A stretch of DNA of 64,000 nucleotides from Paenibacillus_AR mesotrionivorans (GCF_046098205.1 NZ_JBJURJ010000017.1:62001-126000); one strand, 5' to 3'; positions 1-8,279 are shown, numbered from the stretch's first letter. The notes: generated from the letters alone by a model not told the origin. A program made the numbers and translations.

Positions 1-409
1 CCCCGACCTGGCGTTTGTTTTTCACTGTCAAAATGGGCACCTGGATGTAGATCCGCCGCTCCGCCCATACCGGCACAACCCGGGTGTGGTAAGCAGTCCG
101 GTACACCGGGGCATAAGAAGCCAGCCCGGGATCATTTTCCACATTGGAGCGGATTGTGCCGGAAGGGTCAATAATGCGGATCATCATCCGGTCGCCCAAG
201 AACTCCCGGAGCAGCTCCGGCTCCTCCCAGGCCTGCTCCGAGCGCACCTCCGGCTTGCGGAGGATGGTCTGGGCCCGGGTCCACAGCAGCCTGATTTCGG
301 CATTGGTGCTGAACCGCACAAAAAACACATAGATCAACAGGCTGAAAAACACAAGGATACAAACCAGTCCGCCGATCGTATAAATCCGGATCTTCGTTTT
401 CAGCTTCAT
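1..409 (-). CDS. Sensor histidine kinase, N-terminal part (cut by window edge)
   Basis: The reading frame starts at an ATG at 409, three bases after the stop of the response regulator gene, and is still open at base 1. The first ~135 residues show a short basic N-terminus, one membrane segment at about residues 9-31, and the start of an extracellular sensing region (MMIRIIDPSGTIRSN near residue 75), as in membrane histidine kinases. The kinase core lies outside the window. It is presumably the partner of the adjacent OmpR-type regulator, because order and spacing fit one operon. The signal sensed cannot be read. Confidence 0.8.
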   Translation of the reverse strand, partial: MKLKTKIRIYTIGGLVCILVFFSLLIYVFFVRFSTNAEIRLLWTRAQTILRKPEVRSEQAWEEPELLREFLGDRMMIRIIDPSGTIRSNVENDPGLASYAPVYRTAYHTRVVPVWAERRIYIQVPILTVKNKRQVG

Positions 410-412
410 CGT

Positions 413-1102
413 TTACGGCTCCTGGATGCTGTATCCGATACCTCTGACGGTCGCGATCAGCTTTTTCTTGAAGCCTTGATCCACCTTCTGGCGGAGATAG
501 CGGATATACACATCCACAAGGTTGGTTTGCCCGGCAAAATCAAACCCCCATACCTCGGACAGCAGTGTTTCCCGTCCTACCGGCTGGCCTTTGTGCTTGA
601 GCAGATAAGCCAACAGGTCAAATTCCCTGGGCGTTAAATCAATGAGCTTGCCCTCCCTTTGAACCTGTCTCGTTTTTACGTCCGCAGTCAACGCATCCAC
701 CTTGAGCAGATCCTCCGGCGAAGGTGTTTCCTCTCTCAGCCTGGCCCTTATTTGGGACCGGATCCGGGCGGATAATTCCATAAAATCGAAGGGTTTGGTG
801 ACGTAATCATTAGCGCCCAGATCCAGCCCCCTCACTTTATCCTCCACCGCCTCCCGAGCAGTCAGAATGAGAACCGGCGTCCTCGAATCCTGGGCGCGGA
901 TCCTCTCCAGCACTTGAAACCCGCTTTGCCCCGGTAATTGCAAATCCAGCAGAATACAGCTCCAGTCCTCCTGAACGGCTCTGGCCAAACCCTCGACACC
1001 GTCGGCGGCCAGCTCGACGTAATAGCCTTCATTAATCAGCTCCAGCTCCAAGATCCTGGCAATCCTCTGCTCATCCTCAACGATCAATATCCGGCGGTTC
1101 AT
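413..1102 (-). CDS. OmpR/PhoB-family response regulator
   Basis: A 229-residue two-domain regulator. The receiver domain (about 1-120) has acidic pocket E9/D10, phospho-acceptor D53 (LLDLQLPG), T81 and K103 (TKPFDF). The C-terminal winged helix (about 130-228) carries the typical LTPREFDLLAYLL and VDVYIRYLRQKVD segments. It would bind DNA when phosphorylated by the kinase encoded just downstream. I chose ATG 1102, which has GGAGG at 1115-1119; the frame is open to a TTG at 1126 without a fitting ribosome site. The regulon is unknown. Confidence 0.9.
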   Translation of the reverse strand: MNRRILIVEDEQRIARILELELINEGYYVELAADGVEGLARAVQEDWSCILLDLQLPGQSGFQVLERIRAQDSRTPVLILTAREAVEDKVRGLDLGANDYVTKPFDFMELSARIRSQIRARLREETPSPEDLLKVDALTADVKTRQVQREGKLIDLTPREFDLLAYLLKHKGQPVGRETLLSEVWGFDFAGQTNLVDVYIRYLRQKVDQGFKKKLIATVRGIGYSIQEP

Positions 1103-1177
1103 TCTGTTGTCCGACCTCCGGTCCAAAAGCGGCAGCTGCCGCTTAGAATGTTTCCCCTATTGTTTCACCGCCGCTGA

Positions 1178-1219
1178 CAAAAAAAACAGCCCCGCCGGAA
1201 TGATTTCGGCAGAGCTGTT
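1178..1219 (-). terminator. Rho-independent terminator of the TPR gene
   Basis: On the minus strand a stem AACAGC...GCTGTT, with inner pairing CGGC/GCCG, is followed by a run of eight T. It lies just after the stop of the TPR gene and separates it from the two-component genes. Confidence 0.75.
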
Positions 1220-1233
1220 AAATCCTTATGTGG

Positions 1234-2079
1234 TTATGCTTGCTCCTCATCGGTATCGCCAATGATTCCGGATTGTTGCCGGAGCTCGGCAATTTTGGCT
1301 TTAATCTCCTCGTGGGTAACGGTACTGAGCAAGGAAGTGGGGTAATCCAGCGCCTTCTCCATTTGCTCCAACGCATCTTCGTTACGCCCTAACGCTTCGA
1401 GCACCAGACCATAGTTAAAATATGCTTCCGGGAATGCCGGCTTCTGGCCTGCCAATTCCTCATAAACGGCCAGGGCTTCCTCATATTCGCGACGGAGCAG
1501 CCGGGTCTGGCCCAGATTGTCCGCAATTACCGCGCTTTTGTTATTGTAGTCGAAGGCTTCCTGGTTATAGGCCAGCGCCTTGTCCAAGTCTCCGGATAAA
1601 ATATAATAGTATCCCAGGCTTCCATAGAGGTTGGTATTCTTGTATTCACCTTGGGCTTCCTCCAGCATGGCTGTGGCTTCATCCAGCCTTCCCTGCTTCC
1701 ATAGCAGCAGCGAGGCATTGGTCAGGTAAGCCATTTTTTCCTCCCTGGTCAAGGACATACGCTCTGCCCGCACCAGAATCTCCTGGGCCTGCTCCAGCTT
1801 GCCCAGACGGAGCAACAGGAAGCTGAAACCCAGCAGATGCATGGCCTTGCAATTCTTTTCGGCAGCTGCCTTATTCAACCACATCAATGCTTCCTTCTCC
1901 TTGCCCTGCTGGTAGTTCATGTTGCCCAGATAGGCAAAAAAAGCAGATTTGTTGCGGATGAACGTGTAGACCACAAGGGCTACGGCCGCGGCAATGCCCA
2001 GCAGAATGTGGACCTTCAGCAAGAAGAAGATCACAATCAGGGGCAAAGCGATTTTAAGCAAACTCATTAGAAGCTTCAT
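1234..2079 (-). CDS. Membrane-anchored tetratricopeptide repeat protein
   Basis: About 281 residues from ATG 2079, which has GGGAGG 11 bases upstream. Two hydrophobic segments at about residues 2-22 and 25-42 anchor it in the membrane. The rest is a chain of helical pairs of TPR type with repeated A-x-x-x-Y/L-G-x-x-x-x-x-G spacing (NMNYQQGKEKEALMWLNKAA, SLGYYYILSGDLDKALAYNQ, FNYGLVLEALGRNEDALEQM). Such proteins act as scaffolds for partner proteins; no partner is evident here. The end is acidic (GDTDEEQA). It has its own terminator and seems to be a single-gene unit. Confidence 0.8.
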   Translation of the reverse strand: MKLLMSLLKIALPLIVIFFLLKVHILLGIAAAVALVVYTFIRNKSAFFAYLGNMNYQQGKEKEALMWLNKAAAEKNCKAMHLLGFSFLLLRLGKLEQAQEILVRAERMSLTREEKMAYLTNASLLLWKQGRLDEATAMLEEAQGEYKNTNLYGSLGYYYILSGDLDKALAYNQEAFDYNNKSAVIADNLGQTRLLRREYEEALAVYEELAGQKPAFPEAYFNYGLVLEALGRNEDALEQMEKALDYPTSLLSTVTHEEIKAKIAELRQQSGIIGDTDEEQA

Positions 2080-2159
2080 GTTACACGGTGCCTCCCACAT
2101 CATAATGACAATATTCTTTATGATAACACAATGTGGCAGGCAGAAGCATCCTTACGTGT

Positions 2160-2804
2160 TCAAGCCTTCAGACGGCGGTGGAGCCAATAGGAGTAGGCGG
2201 TCGGTACCAGCACCACCACCCCTACGCAGGTGAGAGTCACAGGCAAGGACCAGCTTCCCGGGAGGAATGCGCCCAGGATCATGACTGCCCCTGCAGCCAT
2301 CCACATGGGGCCTGCCATCCGGTGGGTTTTCCTCCAGACGGTTTCGTTGGACAGGGTCCATGGAGTCCTGATGCCCATGGTATAATTATAGCGGATTTTG
2401 CCCATAAAATTGCCCAGAATCATAAACAGCAGTCCAACAAGCGGGCTTGTGACCATTTTGACATTTAAACGGTAGCCCAGATTGTATACCACCAGGAACA
2501 TCCCAACGATCAGCATAAATACGGTCATCGCCCAGCGAAGCAGTTCGTAAACTCCCTCAAATTTGGTATAATTCTCGCTTTTGGGATCCACTCTGCGGGC
2601 TACTTTCAATATCAGAGGTAGGCCTAGCCCCAAAAAAAGGAGCATGGCAATCGCTGCCGGACGGTCCATATAACCATCCACTTCATTATAAGAGTTAAAG
2701 TGGGTGCCCATTCGAAGCGGCAGCTTATTGTAATTGATTAATGCCACAATCGTTGGAATGAGGCCGATCAGCAGCATGAAAAAGTCCTTCCGCTCCCATT
2801 TCAT
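2160..2804 (-). CDS. sdpI: SdpI-family membrane immunity / signal-sensing protein
   Basis: A 214-residue protein with about six membrane segments. The N-terminal part matches DUF1648 (LPLRMGTHFNSYNEVDGYMD, near residue 30-47). The C-terminal part has the SdpI signature (GKIRYNYTMGIRTPWTLSNE, then TVWRKTHRMAG). In Bacillus subtilis SdpI protects against the SdpC cannibalism toxin and sequesters SdpR at the membrane. Here the ATG overlaps the TGA of sdpR by one base, so the pair is translationally coupled. No sdpABC-like toxin genes are in the window, so immunity to an outside toxin, or another membrane stress role, is inferred. Confidence 0.88.
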   Translation of the reverse strand: MKWERKDFFMLLIGLIPTIVALINYNKLPLRMGTHFNSYNEVDGYMDRPAAIAMLLFLGLGLPLILKVARRVDPKSENYTKFEGVYELLRWAMTVFMLIVGMFLVVYNLGYRLNVKMVTSPLVGLLFMILGNFMGKIRYNYTMGIRTPWTLSNETVWRKTHRMAGPMWMAAGAVMILGAFLPGSWSLPVTLTCVGVVVLVPTAYSYWLHRRLKA

Positions 2805-3091
2805 CAGTCGTTCCTCCCTGTTTCGTCTGTATTTTCCTTACCCAGCATATCCAAAAACCAGCCCATTACTTCCTCAAGCACGGATGTATTAATGGAATAG
2901 AGAATATGCTGCCCTTGGCGCTCGTCCAGCACCAGACCCGCTTGCTTCAACGCATTCAGGTGATGGGAGATGCTGGGTTTCGTCATGTTAAAAAAATCGG
3001 CGATTTCACCGGCGGTACGGTCCTTCTCCCGGAGCAGCCGGAGAATCTGGCGCCGAGTAGGGTCAGATAGAGCTTTAAAGGAATCATTCAT
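2804..3091 (-). CDS. sdpR: ArsR-family autorepressor SdpR
   Basis: A 95-residue winged-helix repressor. The core is MNDSFKALSDPTRRQILRLL, then DRTAGEIADFFNMTKPSISHHLNALKQAGLV, the recognition helix region of ArsR proteins; metal-binding cysteines are absent, as in SdpR. I start at ATG 3091, with AAGGAG 10 bases upstream; the frame is open further upstream only through promoter DNA. It forms an operon with sdpI and probably represses its own promoter until SdpI captures it at the membrane. Confidence 0.88.
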   Translation of the reverse strand: MNDSFKALSDPTRRQILRLLREKDRTAGEIADFFNMTKPSISHHLNALKQAGLVLDERQGQHILYSINTSVLEEVMGWFLDMLGKENTDETGRND

Positions 3092-3115
3092 CGCCAGATA
3101 TCTCCTTAATTTAAT

Positions 3116-3135
3116 ATTTAGCCAACCATCTAAAT
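3116..3135 (-). promoter_or_regulatory. Probable SdpR operator
   Basis: An inverted repeat with arms ATTTAG (3116-3121) and CTAAAT (3130-3135) around an 8-bp centre lies between the sdpR promoter and its ribosome site. This is the usual place for an autorepressor operator. That SdpR is the binding protein is inferred. Confidence 0.55.
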
Positions 3136-3149
3136 GTATGCTTGCTTTT

Positions 3150-3178
3150 ATCATAATGGTCATGTACGCTGATGTCAA
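3150..3178 (-). promoter_or_regulatory. SigA-type promoter of sdpRI
   Basis: On the minus strand TTGACA (3178-3173) and TATGAT (3155-3150) are separated by exactly 17 bp. This is a near-consensus housekeeping promoter, followed by the inverted-repeat operator and the sdpR start. Confidence 0.8.
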
Positions 3179-3324
3179 TGGGCCTGCTTTGCCCCACAAT
3201 GCCAAAATAGAATATAAACTGCGCCAGAATGAAAATATCTTTTGAAAGCCACTTTTCATATAATGACTGTAAGCTTGAAACAACAGGAAACCTTCAACCT
3301 TAACGAAACAGGATGTGAACGGCG

Positions 3325-4368
3325 ATGAAGACATATGGCATCATCTTGGTGGGGTGCGGTTACATGGGGGCCGTACACCTGGACAGCCTTTATAAGCATA
3401 ACCGGGCCCGGATTGTCGGCGTAGCCGATTTGCGGCCCGAGAAGGCACAGGAATTCGCCCTCAAGTATGGAGCTGAGGCCTGGGATACCGATTACCGCAA
3501 TCTCCTCAAACGGGAAGACGTGGACATCGTCATCATCGCTACATATCCTTCCACTCATCTGGAAATAGCAAAGGCCTCTATTGCGGCAGGCAAACATATC
3601 CTTTGTGAGAAGCCCATTGCCGGCAACATGAAGGAAACCGAGGAGTTTATCCGGTTGGCCGGTTCCGCCAAAACCAAGGTGCTGGTGGGGCATATTCTCC
3701 GTCACAACTCCACCTATCAGCGGGTGGCGGACATGATCCGCTCTGGAGCCATCGGCGCCCCCCTTGCCATGCGGATGTCTCAGGTGAAACGGACCCATAA
3801 TTGGGAGTCCCATCTGGCGCTTCTGCATGACGCCTCCCCCATCGTGGACTGCGGCGTGCATTATATCGATGTGATGCGCTGGGTGACAGGCGCGGAGGTG
3901 GATTCTGTCAGCGGTGTAGGCCAGCGTCTGGATGCAGGTGTACCGGAGAATACCTACAACTACGGCATGATCACCATGAAATTCAGCGATGGGTCCATCG
4001 GTTATTACGAGGCCGGTTGGGGACATACCATGCCCAGCGACAATCTGAAGGAATTTATCGGTCCCAAGGGCCGCATCCGCATCATCTACAAGGACCAGCG
4101 CCCCAAGAGTGAGCAGCATCTGGGCAACCTGATTCAGTTCGAGCATTATCCCAGCGGCACCCGCGAGGATATCAATGTGGACTATACGCTGAAGCCAACA
4201 GGCGTTCAATTCGAGCATTTTGTGGGGATGATTGAAGGCACTAAAGCGGCAACCCCGACGTTGGAGGACGTGTACAAGGCCATGCAGATCACTCTGCTGG
4301 CGGACCGGGCCATCCATGAAGGGCGGACCCTCTCCTTCGCGCAGCCGCCGATTTATGCAGTGAAGTAG
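3325..4368 (+). CDS. Gfo/Idh/MocA-family NAD(P)-dependent oxidoreductase
   Basis: A 347-residue dehydrogenase-like protein. The Rossmann motif GCGYMG is at residues 10-15, CEKP (E95-K96-P97) is the family cofactor/substrate motif, and DCGVHYIDVMRW (D175, H179, D182) holds the usual catalytic histidine region. Such enzymes oxidise or reduce sugars and inositols; many in these bacteria act on uronic or deoxy sugars, but the substrate cannot be read. Start ATG 3325 has AGGATG upstream. It is transcribed away from sdpRI, with a TATAAT at 3259-3264 as possible -10, and ends at a terminator, so it appears monocistronic. Confidence 0.88.
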   Translation: MKTYGIILVGCGYMGAVHLDSLYKHNRARIVGVADLRPEKAQEFALKYGAEAWDTDYRNLLKREDVDIVIIATYPSTHLEIAKASIAAGKHILCEKPIAGNMKETEEFIRLAGSAKTKVLVGHILRHNSTYQRVADMIRSGAIGAPLAMRMSQVKRTHNWESHLALLHDASPIVDCGVHYIDVMRWVTGAEVDSVSGVGQRLDAGVPENTYNYGMITMKFSDGSIGYYEAGWGHTMPSDNLKEFIGPKGRIRIIYKDQRPKSEQHLGNLIQFEHYPSGTREDINVDYTLKPTGVQFEHFVGMIEGTKAATPTLEDVYKAMQITLLADRAIHEGRTLSFAQPPIYAVK

Positions 4369-4380
4369 AATGGCAAAAGC

Positions 4381-4411
4381 AAGAGCCGTGCCGGTGGGCA
4401 GGGCTCTTTTT
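4381..4411 (+). terminator. Rho-independent terminator after the oxidoreductase
   Basis: Stem AGAGCC (4382-4387) pairs with GGCTCT (4402-4407), followed by TTTTT. Confidence 0.75.
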
Positions 4412-4497
4412 GATGTAAAGCTAAGTAAAGCGCATGAAAACAGGCATCCACAATTGCTCCTGCACCTCAAAAACTCGGGTTAACCGGCTGGCATCTA

Positions 4498-4690
4498 GCG
4501 CTAACGGAACTCACAGACCCTTACAGCCTTAAAAATGGCCTTTTCCGCGGCTAACGGAAGTGAGCGGCTCTTAGCGGGGGTAGAAAGTAGCGCAAGGGGT
4601 GGAATTTGCTTGTAAGGTCGTCTGAGTTCCGTTAACCGGTCAAAAGACGCGATTTGGCTGGCTAAGAGCTTCTCAGTTCCGCTACCGTTA
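4498..4690. repeat. Intergenic array, CTAACGGAACT family, 50-bp period
   Basis: Two forward copies of a motif close to CTAACGGAACTCAG..GCTCTTAG start with TAACGG at 4502 and 4552. Two reverse copies have TTCCGTTA ending at 4634 and TTCCGCTA ending at 4684. Both pairs are spaced exactly 50 bp, and the two blocks face each other. The stretch is part of a 740-base gene-free region (4369-5108); besides the terminator and the repeats at 4851-4995 I see nothing else there. The same family recurs at 14.7 kb. Confidence 0.8.
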
Positions 4691-4844
4691 CACGAACAGG
4701 GGGAGATTACAGGCGGGTGCTTCCCGACACCAGCTCTTGTATAGGGCGGCTTCTTGCGTCACTATAGTCCAGAATTTTGGAGCAGTAGCTGCCACCGGAC
4801 CATTTCAGCGTTTGGTGATGGGGGTGGGCACTTTCGCTGCAACA

Positions 4845-4995
4845 TGGGAATTCTAACGGCGGCAGAAGCCTCTATTCCTTCAAAAATGCGGCATAGGAAT
4901 TTCTAACGGCGGCCAGAGATGCTATTGTGCTATACTCAGCCGCCCCAGGCTCCTTTTTAGCCAAATAACGTCGCCTGTTTCCGTTAGAATTTCTG
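4845..4995. repeat. Second intergenic repeat family (TTCTAACGGCGGC)
   Basis: TTCTAACGGCGGC occurs at 4851 and 4911, 60 bp apart, each inside a longer similar unit (GGAATT before, CTATT about 25 bases after). A partial reverse copy (TTTCCGTTAGAATTTC) is at 4978-4993. The core TAACGG is shared with the neighbouring 50-bp family, so they may be related. Confidence 0.6.
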
Positions 4996-5108
4996 CATCC
5001 TCATTTGTGGGCAAATAGGTGCTTTCCCGTCCGTTAGTTCCCGCAGGAGTGTCCCCAGTTCCACCCCCTGCCTCTTCCCCTCATCTTCCCCACTTACTCA
5101 GAGAACCG

Positions 5109-6785
5109 TCAACGGATCAGGCTGGCAGTAAGCCGCTCCTCCTCTTCCCCAATCCGGGAAGGATCGATTCGTTGGAACAGCAGTTCCACCGGACCGATTA
5201 CCTGCCCTGCCTCTACTGCCACCAACGCCCAGCGGGGCTCCTCCGTCACTCCCAGCATACGCCGCAGCTTGGCGCAGCTGAAGGGCAGGAACGGCTCCAG
5301 CAGATTGGCGAAATTGACCATCCACTGCACACAGATATAGAGGGTTTCTGCACAGTGGGCGGGATCTTCCTTCAGCGCAGCCCAGGGCTTACGCGCGTCA
5401 AAATATTTGTTGGCGTCCCGAATGGCAGCGAAGATCCCCTCCAGCGCCTCCTTCATTCTCCCCTGCTCCAGACGTTCGCCTGCAGCCAGATAGAGTGCGC
5501 CCACCTCCTCCGCCCAGCCGACCGGGAGCTGCCCCAGGGGCACCCGGGAATCGAAGGACTTGGCAATAAACGCCAGTGTCCGGTTGACGAAATTGCCCCA
5601 GGCTCCCAGCAATTCACCGTTATGGCTGTGGATGAACTCCCGCCATGTGAAATTGGCATCCCGCTTCTCCGGGCCATTGGCAATCAGATAATACCGGATA
5701 GAGTCGGGATCATAACGCGCCAGCAGATCCGGCACCCATACCGCCCAATTGCTGCTGGTGGAGAACTTGCGCCCTTCCAGGGTCAGATATTCCGAAGCAA
5801 AAATCCGGTCAGGCAGATGGAGCTTCCCAGCGCCCAACAGCAGCGCCGGCCAGATCAGCGTATGGAAGGGCACATTGTCCTTGCCGTGTACATAGTATGC
5901 GGTTATTCCTTGTTCACCGGATTGAATGTCTGTCCCTTCCGGCGTTTCCACCCAAAAATCCTCCCAACGCTCTCCTGTCGCCTCTGCCCATTGTCTGCTG
6001 GCCGTCCAATACCCGCTGACCGCTTCGATCCACACATAAATCTTCTTGCCCTCCGTATCCGGCAGCGGCACATCCACTCCCCAGTCCAGGTCCCGGGTGG
6101 CCGCCCTGTCCAGCAGCCCCTCTGACAGATAACGCCGGGTCAGGTAAACTGCATTTTCCCGCCAATGGACGGCTTTCTCCGCCACATAAGATTCCAACTT
6201 CTCTTGGAATCGGGACAGCGCCAGGAAATAATGCTCCGTTGGCTTCCACTCCACCGTCCGGCCGCACAGCTTGCAGACAGGCTCCTGCAAATCCGCCGGG
6301 TCTAACAGCGTGGAGCATTGCTCACACTGGTCCCCCCGGGCCTTAGCGCCGCAGATGGGGCATATGCCTTCCACGTAACGGTCGGGCAAAAACCGCCCGT
6401 CCGCAGCACAATATGCCTGGCTGACAGTTTTTGGGTAGAGATAGCCGTTGTCCAACAACCGCAGGAACAGCTCCTTTACTCCCTCATGATGAAAGGGCTG
6501 ATCTGTCCGCGTATACGAATCATAAGAAAACCCCAATTGCCGGAAACACGCCACAAATTCCGAATGGAACCGGCCGGCCACCTCCCCGGGAGAGACTCCT
6601 TCCAGAGCCGCTGATACTGCCACAGGGGTACCATGGCAATCACTGCCGGATACATACAGCACCCGGTCTCCCTTTGCCCGGTGGTAGCGGGCCAATACGT
6701 CACCCGGCAGAATGCCGGCCACTCTTCCCAAATGCAGCGAGCCGTTGGCGTAGGGCCATGCCCCGCCAATAAAAATCTGAGCCAT
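5109..6785 (-). CDS. metG: Methionyl-tRNA synthetase (short, T-box controlled, archaeal-like motifs)
   Basis: A 558-residue class I synthetase that charges tRNA-Met. HIGH motif is HLGR (18-21). Zinc-knuckle cysteines are C142/C145, C154/C157 (GAKARGDQCEQC) and C171/C174. KMSKS is replaced by KFSTS (340-344), followed by WAVWVPDLL. The chain ends after the anticodon-binding helical domain and lacks the C-terminal dimerisation domain of many bacterial MetRS. The three CxxC pairs and KFSTS resemble archaeal or secondary bacterial MetRS more than B. subtilis MetS; this is from memory of family motifs, without an alignment. ATG 6785 has AAAGGAGG upstream. It follows a T-box leader, so uncharged tRNA-Met should induce it. 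Confidence 0.9.
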   Translation of the reverse strand: MAQIFIGGAWPYANGSLHLGRVAGILPGDVLARYHRAKGDRVLYVSGSDCHGTPVAVSAALEGVSPGEVAGRFHSEFVACFRQLGFSYDSYTRTDQPFHHEGVKELFLRLLDNGYLYPKTVSQAYCAADGRFLPDRYVEGICPICGAKARGDQCEQCSTLLDPADLQEPVCKLCGRTVEWKPTEHYFLALSRFQEKLESYVAEKAVHWRENAVYLTRRYLSEGLLDRAATRDLDWGVDVPLPDTEGKKIYVWIEAVSGYWTASRQWAEATGERWEDFWVETPEGTDIQSGEQGITAYYVHGKDNVPFHTLIWPALLLGAGKLHLPDRIFASEYLTLEGRKFSTSSNWAVWVPDLLARYDPDSIRYYLIANGPEKRDANFTWREFIHSHNGELLGAWGNFVNRTLAFIAKSFDSRVPLGQLPVGWAEEVGALYLAAGERLEQGRMKEALEGIFAAIRDANKYFDARKPWAALKEDPAHCAETLYICVQWMVNFANLLEPFLPFSCAKLRRMLGVTEEPRWALVAVEAGQVIGPVELLFQRIDPSRIGEEEERLTASLIR

Positions 6786-6820
6786 GCCAATTCCTCCTTT
6801 TTGAAATGAAATGTCAAGGA

Positions 6821-7110
6821 AAGCAAAAAAAAGCCCTCATCCCACAAAGGGACGAGAGCTATGGCTCACGCGGTACCACCCAATTTTCACGAATGCCTCG
6901 CGGCACTCACCTTTTCGGGTACGGCGCAAAACCATGCGAGTATACCCTAGCACTAATAACGGATGCAGGCTCCGGCGCAATCTAATGCCACATGAGGCTT
7001 CGGTGCGCAGCTTCGAGACCATGTTCCCCCGGTTGTTCCATGCCCCTTCTCAGCAGATAACAGGGCTCTCTGTATTAGACGTGACCGCGGTACTCTTTCT
7101 CTTCACAGCT
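6821..7110 (-). promoter_or_regulatory. T-box leader with AUG (Met) specifier
   Basis: The T-box sequence GGGTGGTACCGCG is at 6881-6869 on the minus strand. It is followed by a terminator stem (GCTCTCGT...ATGAGGGC) and eight T at about 6860-6821. In Stem I, AGTA (7094-7091) faces GAA just before the specifier codon ATG (7022-7020), and GAGA pairs with TCTC below, the loop-E layout of T-box specifier loops. The specifier matches the downstream methionyl-tRNA synthetase. Uncharged tRNA-Met would stabilise the antiterminator and switch the gene on. Confidence 0.92.
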
Positions 7111-7214
7111 GTTCGGTTATGAAATTAGTTGAATTATAAAGCGGCGCCAAGCCGGTGTCAAGACCCGGTGTCCGGACCGGTTATCCCTAGGGAGAAAGCC
7201 ACTACCCTGAAAGG

Positions 7215-7389
7215 TATAGTCGAAATTTCATATTAATTTGCTGCGGAATGCTGATTTAGGCGGTTATATATGAAAATTCATATATAATTACCCTACCAAC
7301 CCCGTACCCGGGAAATTATACTCGATATTTCATATACAAACCTTATTTTGCCGCGTATCCGGGATGTTATATATGAAATTTCATATACG
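7215..7389. repeat. Four near-palindromic TATATGAAATTTCATATA elements, ~51-bp period
   Basis: Imperfect copies of TATATGAAATTTCATATA lie at 7215-7235, 7264-7290, 7316-7336 and 7367-7389; the aligned centres are 50, 52 and 51 bp apart. The best copy (7368-7385) is a perfect palindrome. They sit between the start of the metG T-box transcript and the end of the HAD gene. No ORF explains them. The function is unknown; an operator or nucleoid-protein array is possible. Confidence 0.7.
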
Positions 7390-7479
7390 ATGCTCCCGCT
7401 GCATCGCTCTGAGCTTCTGTCCCCAAGCAGCGTTGAGCCCTGAGCCTGCCCTGCACCGAGCTATCCTGCTCAGACGTAC

Positions 7480-7575
7480 ATTATTCTACTCTACTAGATT
7501 CCACCAAACTCTACTATCCTGCTCTGTCCTGCTCTGTCCTGCTCTATTCTACCCAACTTACTCTCCCCACTCCCC
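7480..7575. repeat. CT-rich low-complexity stretch with TCCTGCTCTG repeats
   Basis: TCCTGCTCTG recurs in direct tandem around 7515-7545, within a run of CTCTACT/CTCTATT-like words. This looks like slippage-prone simple sequence between the palindrome array and the 3' end of the HAD gene. Confidence 0.5.
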
Positions 7576-7581
7576 CACACG

Positions 7582-8265
7582 CTATCCGGCGCTCCCCAAT
7601 ATTCCGGACAGCTCCGCAAAAGAACTCACGGTATAATCAGGCTTCAGCTCATGCTCCCAGGTTTGCCCGGTACGGTTGATCCAGCAGGCGGCAATACCTT
7701 CCCGCTTGGCCCCCAGAACATCGGACCTGGAATCGCCGATATGGAGGATATCCCCGGGCGGAACCTGATAATGGCGGATCAAATCCTTGAATATCTTGTT
7801 GCCGCTGTCATTCTTGTAGGAGAGGCATTGCTCGGAGGTGAACAACCTGGCGCCGTAACCCCTGTAGAAATCCGGGATCATGGCATCATCGGCATCACTG
7901 GTAATACACAGCTGGTACCGTCCGGCAACAGAAGCCAGGAAATCCTGCGTATCCTCATAAAAGTGGGCCAGCCGGTGCTCCCGGAACAGGATCTCCGCTG
8001 CCTCCTGATGGCTGTAAGCAATACCGTATTCACGGAACAGCTCCTCGAAGCTGCGGCCGTAAATTTCCCTTAGCAGGATGAAGGCCTCCGTCTCTCTGGA
8101 ACGGCTCCACTCCTCCATAAACCGAGCCTGCAAAGCGGTAGAATGACGCCCAGCCTTCTCCGGGTGGAACTGCTCCGCCAATATCGCTCCCCAGATTTGA
8201 TTCAGCCTGCTATTCACATTCACAAGCGTCTGGAACATATCCAGGCTGATGACCTGCACCCCCAT
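7582..8265 (-). CDS. HAD-superfamily hydrolase
   Basis: About 227 residues from ATG 8265 (AGGAGGAGAGAGC just upstream). Motif I is SLDMFQTLVN: nucleophile D9, with phenylalanine where phosphatases have the second aspartate, as in dehalogenase-like HADs. Motif II is the TSDAD segment, then K in the SYKNDSGNKIF region, and motif IV is HIGDSRSDVLGAKREG. The cap is inserted after motif I. The substrate is unknown. It is the last gene of a five-gene minus-strand run, 14 bases after the UvrA-like gene. Confidence 0.85.
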   Translation of the reverse strand: MGVQVISLDMFQTLVNVNSRLNQIWGAILAEQFHPEKAGRHSTALQARFMEEWSRSRETEAFILLREIYGRSFEELFREYGIAYSHQEAAEILFREHRLAHFYEDTQDFLASVAGRYQLCITSDADDAMIPDFYRGYGARLFTSEQCLSYKNDSGNKIFKDLIRHYQVPPGDILHIGDSRSDVLGAKREGIAACWINRTGQTWEHELKPDYTVSSFAELSGILGSAG

Positions 8266-8279
8266 GCTCTCTCCTCCTA

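Noticed and set aside
3256..4470. A 404-codon minus-strand frame over the Gfo/Idh/MocA gene
   Set aside because: The plus-strand protein has clear family motifs; the minus product has none and would also run through the terminator.
4498..4690. 50-bp-spaced repeats as a CRISPR array
   Set aside because: Copies occur in both orientations, the sequence between cores is itself partly conserved, copies are few and degenerate, and no cas gene is near.
5019..6125. A 368-codon plus-strand frame over the metG gene
   Set aside because: It is antisense to the methionyl-tRNA synthetase, is Pro/Arg/His-rich and has no recognisable domain.
6811..7122. Short open frames on both strands upstream of metG
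   Set aside because: The region is fully explained as a T-box leader with specifier, T-box and terminator.
7480..7575. CT-rich repeats as a coding region (short plus-strand frame from 7364)
   Set aside because: There is no ribosome site and the product is simple sequence.
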